Positions 1 through 10,449 of a stretch of DNA of 52,357 bases are shown here, piece after piece. The notes beneath the pieces are model-generated. The model was not told where the DNA came from, ran no database searches, and saw only the letters and a program-made list of their open reading frames with translations. Made by a program: the position numbers and the translations under genes. Position 1 is the first letter of the stretch, and each line of letters begins with the position of its first letter. Origin of the DNA: Cerioporus squamosus (taxonomy: Eukaryota; Basidiomycota; Agaricomycetes; Polyporales; Polyporaceae); NCBI GenBank assembly GCA_022592435.1, contig JABYQS010000225.1:1-52357 (forward strand), in the 5' to 3' direction.

Positions 1-1065
1 GTTTCCGGACGAGGCCAGGACGTGGAGGGGAGAAGATCGCGTGAGAAGAGGCAGAAGGAGAGTTCCGACTGCACATGTGGTTGCGATATGAGGGCTATGA
101 GTAATAGACAGGCGAAGCTTGGAAGAGCAACTGGATATGCGCACCGGGCGAGGCTCCTGATAGAGTATAACGACATTGACGTCTGACATGACAGCGGGGC
201 AAAAGGCAAAGCAGGCGTCAGTACCCAGCAGTACGCGCGATGATGAGGACGTACAAGAAGATATAAACGGATTAAGAAAGGAAAGGACGGCGGATCTCAA
301 GGAGAAGGACGACGAAAGAGAAGTCGAGGCAAGGAGTGTAGAGTGCACCAGATGCGTGGAAGGGGGGCCTCGACGACGAGGAGGCACGACAGGGAAGTAG
401 CGGCTACAGGACGGAGACGATTAGTCAACTCTATGCAGACTCAAATGAGTGCTCAAACATAGCAAAGACATGCCTGAAGGAATGCGCGCACCTCCTGTTT
501 GAAGATGGTGAATACAAGCAACACGGGCAGAAAATCAAATGAGCAAAGGCGCGATGAGAGAGACGATGGGGCAAGTAGAGGGGAAGTTTGAGGAGAAGAG
601 TCAGCGTCAGAAGCGGCGGCGGGAGCGGCGACTCAAGAGATAACTTACTGGATAAGGAAATTTGTTGATGACGATAGGCGTGGAGAGCGACACCTAAGGA
701 GGAAGGATGTTAGCTAGATGCAGGGCGCTAAGCAACCTACGCCTGACCGACGACTATGAGGATGAGTTCCCAGCCGGTCGCCGACCGACTCCGGACAACA
801 CGATGACAGCGCGAGCAGCGAGGACGAGGCGCGAGAAAGCTGGGGGAGAGAATAAGCCGAGGAGGAGCGGGAAGAGCAGAGAGGAATGCTTAAGGGCCCA
901 AGGTCAGTCTGAATCCCCCATCTCCCCTCCTTTTCCTCTTCTCTGCACCTCCATGGTGGCCTTTCCCGTTGCTAGCGGCGCTCCCGACCTCGACACCTCC
1001 CTCTCCACGCCTATCTCATAGTGCGACACGTGGATCAGCGCCCAAGAAGACTGGAACACCTGGAG
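1..1065 (+). other. Leader region of the LINE, no convincing gene
   Basis: This stretch is purine-rich and contains only short open frames (for example 176-400, rich in Lys, Arg, Asp and Glu). It immediately precedes the first ORF of the retrotransposon and may be its 5' UTR or a decayed N-terminal part of ORF1. I see no repeat boundary or target-site duplication, so the 5' end of the element may lie outside the window. No promoter motif is clear. Confidence 0.4.
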
Positions 1066-3748
1066 ATGTCTGTGAGTAGACGGTGGGGGCCGCGGCTCCT
1101 GACAGAAAGGGAGATGGAAGAAGCTAATGCAAGAGGTTGGATCCTGGTGCCCGACACGCCCCCGGCTCAGCAGCACTACAATGACGAGGTCCCAGTCGCA
1201 ACAGACGATGAGGAGACACTCAAAGGAACCCCGGGAAGGACGGGCACGTCGGGGCAGGAAACAGGGCCCCAGCGTGAGCAGAGCGACTCCCTTCCCCCGA
1301 GCTCCCCGATAAGCGTCGCTTTCACAGACGAGGGGCAAGAGACCGCCGCACACCACCAGATCCTGGACTCGCCGAGAAGCTTTGACAGTGCTCCCCTCTG
1401 GGATGCTGTGAGCCCAATCCCTAGGACACAGGCTGGGCCGGCCTCTGTCCTCTTCGATGACCACGAGGCAATGGACTACGAGGAAGGCGAAGTCACAGAG
1501 TACCGGCACGACACACGCGGTCCTCCGTCGAACCAGGAGCAGAGCCGTATGGAATACGCGGAGCGTAACATGACACCCGAGGAGAGACACGAGCATGTCC
1601 TGGGTGAGCACTCGGTGTCCCGTCCCAGCCCTGACTCTGCGCTGACCGCATCCAAGCGGCCATGGATGGGTTCCCCCACCTCTGAAGAACTCAACTGGTC
1701 GAGCCAAAGGCCCAAGTGCGACGCGAGCGACGTCCACCAAAACACGATCAGGCTGCCGCCGATCCATGAGATGATGAACCCTTGGAGAGGGATGGATGGT
1801 GCGGACGTGAATAGTATTAGATTTCGGAATTCTGTAGCCTTCTCCACCCCGAGGCGCGACGTATCTGCGCAGAACGCGATGTTCTCCTCACATAGCTATG
1901 CGAATGTGTCCGGACAACCCCCCACCCCCTTCAGCCTCGGCTCGTCTGCCCTAGGCAACAAAAGTCACCTTCGGCGCGGCCACGGACGGCAACGCAGGGA
2001 CGAATCAATGCCGAGCATGTCCAGCAGCGGCTATTTCCCGGATTCGAGCAGGGGAAGGAGCCTTGGCCCGACAAGCCTCCTAGAGTCGGTCGACCAACAT
2101 GACCGGGCCAATAGGAACCTCAACACAACAACATCCTGACAGACCTGGAACCGGCGCGACGGACGTGCTCGAGAGACACCCCGATGACAGGAGAGGAACG
2201 CTGGCCAGGAGGCTACGTGCCGCAACCTCGGAGAGGCCAGCGCGACGACGAGGATGACGGGAGAAGGCCTGCAGTCGAAGGCTTAGGACGGCTAGGTGGC
2301 GAAGGGGCCAGAGGAGGATCGAATTCCTTCTTCTCGGCGATCCCTAACACCAAAGCATGGGCCTACAAGACGAGGACTGGGGGCGAGGCTGAGGACGAGC
2401 CTTCCCGTGATGACGAGGAGGTGATGAGCGTAGACAAGGAGGCGAGCATCCAGGATAAGGGACGCGGAGTATGCGAGGAGCGACATCGGACCCAGGAATG
2501 TCCAGAGCCATCTGCCTCTGGCGATGGCGAGGAAGACGTCCCACGCTGGTACCACGATGACGAGACCCAAGGCCCCTTTGGACGGAGTACGCTCTACGAG
2601 GATTTCGGCGCGACCCCGACCGCAATGGCCGAGGACGAGTCTGCGGGAGACGTGCCGGTGCTCCTAGTCTCTCCAACAGACAGCAAATGGGCAACCCACT
2701 TCGACAATCCGGAGACAATCCTAGGTGGCCAGTCAGCCGAGTGGACACGAGTAATCTGGAGAGATGGGAAGCCAATCATCCTATTCACTGTCTACAACTA
2801 CAAATACACGAAGGACGCGACGATCAACCGACATATCGAGTTGGGCGTAACGAGCCTCACCACTTTCCTGACTGGTGAAACTACTTTCTACGTGGTTCCC
2901 CCGGATCCCGACTGGAGATACACCATCAAGACTAGGGATCTACCCTTCGTTTGGGTAATCCGGGGCCTGTCCGAGAAGGGTGCGCGCACGATGACTAAAC
3001 TTCGGGTGATTTCGACGAAAACCGTCTCGATTATGACCTATCCCTGGGTCTGCGGGCTAGTCAGTTTCCTGCAACCTGACGAGCATACCATACGCGAGGC
3101 GGTCCTGCAAGTACTTTGCTCCGAACACATGACATGGCGACTGGAAGAGCTCACAAAATGAGCCGGCAGCTAGAGAGTATTCCGCAGCACCGACGGGTCG
3201 AGTACGTTGTCAGCTCGCTCAAGATCAAGGTGATGTCGGCCGAGGACGAGGAGTTCGTAGCAAACATGTATCTCTTCCTTCCAACGGACGATATGGGACG
3301 ATGGAGAGAGTGGGCCGGCGAGATGCGATCGAGCCGCTACAACGTTTTCCTCAACAGCACCGGAACGGCTCGCAAATTCTTCTGGTGTGCTAACTGTCGC
3401 GGGGTGGACCACGAGGCAGATGAATGCCCCTTCCCGACGATGGAGGGATGGAAGGGCCCCGAGGTGGGAGCGCGATCGCACACACGCGAGCTAGTCGGGA
3501 AGACGAAGAGAGGCGGTGAGGGCAGGGGACGAGGGGAGACATCCCAAGACAGAAGCATGCAGGCGAACGGAGGTGGACGCGGACGTGGGATGATAGGCAG
3601 TTGGGGACATGACAATGGCAGAGGACAAGGCAACAGAGGCCAACGGCATCTGGGGGCACGAGGCTTTTGGCCGGGTAGGACCCCCTCGAGATCCTGGGTG
3701 CCGCGCGGTGCTGGACGGGGTGGAGGAAGCACGGGCAGGTGGAACTGA
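1066..3748 (+). pseudogene. LINE ORF1, Gag-like RNA-binding protein with CCHC knuckle (frameshifted)
   Basis: The ORF is spread over three frames: 1066-2139 (start MSVSRRWGPRLL), 2184-3161 and about 3160-3748. The first part is acidic and Ser/Pro-rich, probably disordered. The second contains the Gag-like core typical of basidiomycete LINEs (KWATHFDNPETILGGQ near 2686-2735 and TRDLPFVWVIRGLSEKGAR near 2930-2985). The third has a CX2CX4HX4C zinc knuckle (CANCRGVDHEADEC, about 3388-3429) followed by a Gly/Arg-rich RGG-like tail. The frame changes lie around 2140-2184 and 3150-3165, the latter next to an AAAA run. In LINEs this protein coats the element RNA. It cannot be made intact from this copy. 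Confidence 0.8.
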
Positions 3749-4301
3749 AAGGCGTTCCCCAGGACGGTTGATTTATCATAGCAACTGAGTAGTACTGATA
3801 CTGGCTCACTAATGACAAAACCCCGCTCACATATGCACATTGGAGGATCAGCTGAGTCGCAAGATGGGCTAGTAGATGTACGAGCGCAGGAGGACGAGGA
3901 ACCGAGTAGAAGGACGAGATGCATTGTAGGAGGATGAAGAACCTAGTAGACAAATGAGGGGCATAGGAGAGTGAGGAATGAGGCGTACAGGAGATGGCAT
4001 CCCGGAAGATACGCATCGTCAAGGCGCGGCTGTAGCGACGCGCCTACCTGACGAGCCACGATGGGACCTAATATACTGGTCACGGCCAGGAAAGTCTCGT
4101 CGGTGCTTCATGCAGCGACCTATTTAGGCCAGACGTGTCGCGCGTAAGCGAAGTGTATGGAAAGGCAGCTACATGCTGAGTACTCACGCATTGCGTCACC
4201 TTGGCAGAGGGTTTTTCTGTCTAGAGTCAAGACCATGGTTGTGACTTGACTGACTCTATGCAACTGCGAATCAAATCTTACCACATAACAACACAAGCGG
4301 C

Positions 4302-7300
4302 ATGAATATCGGTACTGGCAATGAGCGCCCTGGCCCGGAGAGAGGTTCCCGGAATGAGCGTGTCCGTATGGGAGCTGATGACGACGGGTCCAGGATCGGC
4401 GACACGCACAACGAGGAGGCGAATGAACTGAGTCAGGCGAATCTGGAGCACGGCGTAGGCCCTGGAGATGCGACGGCGATGGGAGTAGGAGATGAGAGGA
4501 GAGCGGTAGATGATGAAAGAGTCTCGAGGCCAACGAATAGGCGAGCTAGGAAGAAGAGGAGGAAAAAGGAGTCCCGAGTGGTGCTTCAGGTGGCTTCGCT
4601 TAACCTGAACGGCTATGGTAACCTGATTAGAGACCATGCCGATAATAAGTGGGGCAAGCTATTTCGGATGATGTCCGAGTATAGAATAGGTGTCCTGCTT
4701 GTGCAGGAGACCCATCTCACCGAGGAAAGGAAGGCGGCAATCCACAACATGTTTGCGCGGAGGATCAAAGTTTTCCACTCGGCAAATTGAGAAGCACCAA
4801 TGCAAAGAGAGGGCGTAGCGGTAGTCCTGAATGCAAGATACATCAACACCAAGGACACGACTGCCACTGAAATAGTACCTGGAAGAGCGCTCCAAGTCGG
4901 ACTACCCTGCCAAGGAGGCGACACCCGATACATACTATGCATCTATGCGCCAACCTCGGAAGGGGCTGCCGAGCGCAAACATTTTTTCGTGGAAGTGCGC
5001 AAATACTATGAGGATCACCCGGATCTTCCGCGCCCGCATCTAATGGCTGGGGATTCTAATAATGTGGAGGACCCGTTGGACCGGCTCTCTGTCAATGAAG
5101 GATTGGACCAATCTGTCCTTGCGCTGGATGACCTGGAAATGAGTCTTGGTCTCATGATCGCGGATGGTTGGCGTGCTACGAACCCGAATGTCTGGGAGTA
5201 TACGTTTCACCGAGGTTCTGGGAGAAACGCTGTTTTCTCGTGACTCGATCGCATATATGTAACACCGGATACTTTTGACGGAGCTAGGGAATGGACCGTA
5301 TGTGAGGCAGGAGTAAAAACGGACCATAGTCTTGTAATGGTCCAACTCACCCCGAAGAATGCCCCAGTGGTAGGACAAGGGAGACCCCTCTTCCCTATAC
5401 GACTCATCAAGGACAAAACACTAACGAAGGCCATCAAACTCCAAGGTATGAAGGCCATACGAGAACTGGCTGACCTCGACAGGGCTGGAGGATGAACGGA
5501 GGATGCTAACCCACAGAGGATCCTGTGTGATTTCAAGCTGGATGCCTTGAAACTGGCGAGGAACCGTGAACGCGAGGTGGTACCTAAACTACTGGGGGAA
5601 ATCAGAGAGCATGAGCAGGCCCTAAAGGAAGTCAAGGCGGATCGCGACAAGCCCGAGTGCGATAGGATGGCGGAAGCGGAAGCCCTAACGAAGCAGATAC
5701 GTCAGTTACGTCAACGACGCTACATGCAGCAGCAACAAAATTCTAGAGCACTGTACCGTATATATGGAGAACGGCCGACCAAGTTTTGGTCCAAAATGCA
5801 TCGAGAATGCGCTCCTCGAGACATTATCTCTGCCTTGAGAGGGAAGGACGTTTAGGTGTGGCGGGTGAGAAGATTTTCGAGTCGGATTCGACCAAGATGG
5901 CCGAGATGGCAAGGGCCCATCATATGCATATCCAGAGAGATGAGTCGGGGAGGAAATCCCCAGCTGAACGCAAAGCGGATATAGTGGTAGCCCTGGACAG
6001 CCTCGAGGCTAGAGTCGACGAAACCCAGGCTCAAAAGATCAGAGGCGAAGTGACTTACGACGAATGTGCACTCTCCCTCAGATTTGCAAAGAATCGCACT
6101 GCCCCGGGTCTTGATGGGGTCCCCTTCGAGCTGTGGAAGGTCCTGCATGCCAGATATGTTGAGGACAAATGTTTTGAAGATCGAGACAACTTTGACGTTG
6201 TTAGACTCCTGACGGTGGCTTTTGAAGATGCCAGGCTGCATGGAGTCAATGCTCGAACCTCCCTAGCGCAGGGGTGGATAGCCCCGATCTACAAAGAGAA
6301 GGGTGAGCGCACGAGAGTAGTTAACTACCGGCCAATCGCTCTCCTTAATATGGACTACAAGCTTCTTAGTAAGATACTTGTGGTGCGGCTAGCGGACGTA
6401 GCGCCATTGATTATAGACCGCGCGCAAGCAGGTTTCGTCCCAGGTCGAAGGATCCACAATCACACCCAGCTTGCTAGGATGATGATGACCTGGGCCGAGG
6501 AGGAAGGCGAGGACAGGGCCATCGTGGCTCTGGACCAAGAAAAAGCATATGACAAGATCGCGCACGACTACCTTTGGAGGGTGTTGCATAAGTTTGGAAT
6601 ACCGGATGCCTTCATCAAACTGGTTCAATCTCTGTATGAGAAGGCAGAGACTTCAGTAATGGTCAACGGGATCATGAGCAACGCATACTGTGTGTATAGA
6701 GGGGTACGCCAAGGCGACCCCCTCTCGTGTCTGCTGTTCGACCTCGCTATTGAACCTCTATCGGCAATGATCCGACGGTCTGATCTCAAAGGTTTCAGTA
6801 TACCGAGATGTGAAGAGGTCCTCAAGGCAGTACTATTTGCAGACGATACGACTGTCTAACTTTCAAGTCGCGACGATCTTGCGACCCTCCAGAAGGTACT
6901 CGATACCTGGTGCTCAGCAGCCAAGGCGAGATTCAACCTCAGTAAAACAGAGATCATTCCAATCGGCTCACCGGATTTCCGAGAGGAGATGGCGGAGACT
7001 TACAGAATAACGGGTGGCTGGGGAAACCACCCTAAAGGTATCCATGTGGCCCAGGACAGTGAAGCGGTTCGAATCCTGGGTGCCTTCTTTGGGAATGGTA
7101 TCAGTAATGTTGATGTATGGACGCTCGTCTTGAACAAAATCGTTGCTATGAGGAAGCCTCTCATGGAGGTCATGGCAAGATGGAAAGCTGGCCATGCTAC
7201 GCTGCAAGGGAAGAGGCATGTGGTGCAGATGATAGTCAGCGGGATGACCCAGTACCTGACGACAGTCCAGAGAATGCCGGACGACATACTGGAGAGACTT

Positions 7301-8226
7301 AACAGGATCATCCGAGGCTACCTGTGGGATGACCGGCACAACACACCAGTCGGGATGAAGCATGCATGTCTCCCAGTTGAGCAAGGAGGGCTAGGAATAG
7401 TAGATTTAGCAATGAGGAACGAGGCGATCGACGTCATGTGGCTCAAAGCCTACCTTGACTTTGGGAAGGAGCGTCCGCTGTGGGCATTTCTGGCGGACAA
7501 CCTTTTTGCGAGCCATGTCCCCAAGGGCTGTCGGCCGAAACAGGTGGCACTCCGATTCAACCCCTTCCTTCAGAAGTGGAAACCGAAGCTGAAAGACCTG
7601 CCACCGGAACTGAAAAGCATTATGAGAGTGGCAAAAAAGTATGGGCTACGGCTAGAAGGACTTGCCTTCTCAAAAGAGATAATCAAGGAGATGCCGATGT
7701 GGGACCATGTGTACGCGGACCGCGGTCTTCTGGGCAGACTGACGATGCCGTCAAAACTGCTCGACTGCCTACAGACCAACCACAGGGTGAAGACGGTCGG
7801 TGACTGCATGGAGCTGGTGATGCTTCTAGGCGGGACGGAGCATAAACCGCGCGCTACGTGTGGGTGCAGCATATGTGTACACCTGAAACAGACGATCAAC
7901 TGTACAAGTCCCCACCTATGCGCCACTAGGGCTCGAGAGATGATCGAGACTCTGCCGGAGAAATGGAACCACGGCGACGCCAACCGGAGGGATATGAGCG
8001 AGACATGATGGAAGACCTCAGACACGAAGCGGCTCACGATGGCGCGACCCCTTTGATCGCTGTATAACCACCTACGGTAATATCGGCCATGCTTTCAGAA
8101 TCTTTACAGGCATAGACCCGGTTTCGAATGCCTTAGTCGATATGGAACTCGACGAAGACAACACGAAGGTAACAATCGCCACGGATGGTTCATGCCTCTT
8201 CAATGGTAAGCAGATGACTGACATCG
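4302..8226 (+). pseudogene. LINE ORF2, APE endonuclease and reverse transcriptase, broken, RNase H cut off
   Basis: Domains in order: basic N-terminus; APE-type endonuclease (VASLNLNGYGN near 4590, QETHLTEE near 4708, GDSNN near 5050, KTDHSLV near 5322); coiled linker; reverse transcriptase with NYRPIALLNMDYKLLSK (6323-6373), ALDQEKAYDKIAHD (6525-6566), RQGDPLS (6707-6727) and FADD (6837-6848); and the first RNase H motif ATDGSC (about 8180). In-frame stops fall at about 4788 (TGA), 5241 (TGA where Arg is expected, so probably CGA to TGA), 5493 (TGA) and 6857 (TAA after FADDTTV). There is a frameshift near 5845. The endonuclease motif normally reads GDFN; Ser replaces Phe. RT core residues are retained, so decay may be fairly recent. 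Confidence 0.88.
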
Positions 8227-8229
8227 ATC

Positions 8230-9380
8230 TGAAGTGAATGAACATCAGGCCTGTCACTATTCTCGCGCTCAAGAAGGCCTTTGTTGTCACCTATGGATAC
8301 ACGTGCAGATGATAGAATGGTTCACTGAAGAACGTGCATGCAGATTAAATGGGTAGTTTCGGCTGCCGTTCGTGTCCATATCTCGAAGCTGATGGGCACT
8401 AGCATTAGCATGCAGGAACAGACAAAAATACCACACAGGTGTTGTTAAATTGCGTGGATAGAACTTTCATTGGCCAGGCTGTGGCTCTATCTCAGAGGAA
8501 GTAATAACTCGAAGCAGAACTTCATTGTCGCGGCGACTAGGCGCGTAGACACCAGACGTCAATCGGCGACGGTCTGAGGGGCGAGCGGCGAGGAGCCGAA
8601 AGGGGGGAGTAGAGAGAAAGCTCGACGAGGGCAGAGCAACGACTGGCTCGGAGGCACAAAGTCGTCGATAGCTAGTCTTCATGCGCACTGCGACAGACTA
8701 GTCCCAATGACCAGGTTATATTAGCACAGAGACAAGGGGAATGTACATGGGGGAAAACGCACCTAGTCCCAATGACCAGGAGGTCGAGATGGGGACCAGG
8801 TAAGCGCTGAGAGGGGCTTATATACTAGTCTACTCTGAACAATCACGTGCCAGTGGAAGTGACTCATGCAGGAAAGGGAGCGAGGCTGTACGAGTGGGAG
8901 ACAAAAGGGTGGGAAACTGCATGGTAACGGGATGGTAAGTGCGAGAACAAGGCATGCGGTCGCGGGAACAGAGCATACGGGCGCGAGAATGAAATCAAGG
9001 GGTCCAAAATGGGATGTGTAAAGGGATCAAGATGGGAAAGTGGAAGTTCCAGGGAAAATGAAAAGGGGTGCTGGTCCACTGACCGTAACATTCATGTATC
9101 TGAAGATGTGAATGAATGTTAACTCTGACCAGAAAACGTGCAGGGGTGGAGGTATGTCTGATCCAGGGTTGCAATGGTGCTGACAGTATACTTACTAACA
9201 TCGTGACAGCATGGAACTCAAGAGATGGTTCCCCACTTAAGTCCGCATGATGTATACTAATGGTTGCCTTGAAATGCCTAGCCAGGATTATGGGTCGATC
9301 ACCTCGCAGCCTTGTATGTGCGTGTGACAGACTAGTACCAAGAGTTTCCCTGCACGTGTGAGGGGTCACGTTCTATCACA
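8230..9380. other. Gene-poor spacer with a short direct repeat
   Basis: I see no credible gene. An 18-nt direct repeat (CTAGTCCCAATGACCAGG) occurs at 8698-8715 and 8763-8780, and a related CAGACTAGTACCA lies near 9327. Around 8880-9070 the sequence has loosely repeated GGGATGGTAAG-like and CGCGAGAAC-like words. The LINE homology stops just before this spacer. Confidence 0.5.
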
Positions 9381-9388
9381 TATATAGA
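9381..9388 (+). promoter_or_regulatory. TATA box of the MYND gene
   Basis: TATATAGA lies 60 nt upstream of the in-frame ATG at 9448, a plausible distance for a fungal core promoter. An out-of-frame ATG at 9443 lies just upstream of the proposed start and could reduce translation. Confidence 0.5.
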
Positions 9389-9447
9389 CACAAACCCTGG
9401 CGTCATCTCCTGACAGGTTGACTCTACCCCCTCTACTAGTCAATGCA

Positions 9448-10335
9448 ATGCAGTCTGTCATTGGACATGACATCAATGAATCCCCTCGCTTGTCCCGTCC
9501 CCATCCTATGACGGCTCTCCACAACACAGCCAACCCCGGCATGTGCCACGCATGCGGCAATGCAGCTAACTATGTTTGTTCCGCCTGCTCGACTCCTGCG
9601 TACTACTGTGGACCGTGCCGCATCCTCGAGGTATGTTTCCTTGTATACTCTAACCATACTCCCAGCTGACTTGCATCCTCCCAGAACTGGGACCATCACT
9701 CAATGCAGTGTGATGGTGCTGCTATCATCAACACTCACCGTGCCATGCAGTACTCCCTGACTGTCAATGGTGATCCTGACTACCAGCAGTTCAGTCATCG
9801 TTGATTGATGTATGAGGAGTCGCCATCAGGTGAACCTCCTGCTCAATTTGAGTGGCTGGCCCTTGCAGACACATGTCGTACCGTGCGTGGGCTGTACGCT
9901 GATCCCCACAAGAGTAAGCCAATGTACCATTTCACAGCTATATCAGTGCTGACCTACTACATAGATGAAATGACCTTCGTCGACGTCCCCATCATTCCCC
10001 GCGACATCGGCAAGGGCGAGTTTGGTTACAGCTGGGTTGCTCTGTTGTGCCACTACCTCGATGACCCTGCAGCCCGAACCATAGTCTCCTTCGGTCACGA
10101 CCTCGAGCCCCTTCCGTCGCCCATCGCCATCTACTTCTCCGTTAATGAGTACCTCAAAGGGTGCTTGCTCAATGCACCTATTGCTGCCTTGGCGGACAAG
10201 TCCTTGCAGCCACCAAGGCCCTGGTATGGGCCTATTGTCATTCTGAAGGTTCTTGATGATCCCGTTACCAACTTTGGTAATATTGAGGTTGGCGATCTGG
10301 AGCATGTCCGTGCCTTCTTTAGCTATGTCCAGTAA
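9448..10335 (+). pseudogene. MYND zinc-finger protein, two exons, one in-frame TGA
   Basis: Exon 1 (9448-9630) and exon 2 (9685-10335) join across a 54-nt intron with GTATGT donor, CTGAC branch-like site and CCAG acceptor. The join completes a MYND zinc finger: CHACG, CSAC, YYCGPC, then NWDHHSMQC from exon 2. The C-terminal part (EWLALADTCRTVRGLYADPH, YSWVALLCHYLDD) is well behaved and ends at TAA after FFSYVQ. The only defect is TGA at 9802-9804, codon 101 of a 276-residue reading. Either it is a single nonsense mutation, or a longer intron (GTGATC near 9766 to TTGCAG near 9868, about 100 nt) skips it in frame; I favour nonsense because the skipped part looks coding. MYND fingers mediate protein-protein contacts; the partner is unknown. 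Confidence 0.75.
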
Positions 10336-10449
10336 TGAGTCCCACTTTGTCTTGCTGACATATGTGTCGGATATCAGTGACCACCGCTGTCAACCATCAA
10401 AAGAGATATGTCATGAATGTAGTCGAGAATCCAACAGTGTACAGTAGTT

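Larger units (their letters stand above)
1066..8226 (+). mobile_element. Degenerate Tad1-type LINE (non-LTR retrotransposon), truncated in RNase H
   Basis: Two consecutive ORFs with the LINE order are present: a Gag-like protein with one CCHC zinc knuckle (ORF1), then an apurinic endonuclease, reverse transcriptase and the start of an RNase H domain (ORF2). This order, with APE and RNase H, matches the fungal Tad1 group. The element is dead: ORF1 changes frame at least twice and ORF2 has four in-frame stops and a frameshift. Homology stops about 15 codons into RNase H, so the 3' end is missing; LINEs usually lose the 5' end, so this suggests a later deletion or rearrangement. I found no poly-A tail or target-site duplication. 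Confidence 0.88.

Noticed and set aside
904..1767. Long minus-strand open frame opposite LINE ORF1
   Set aside because: It is the antisense shadow of the ORF1 coding sequence, with Arg/Ser/Pro-rich composition and no motif.
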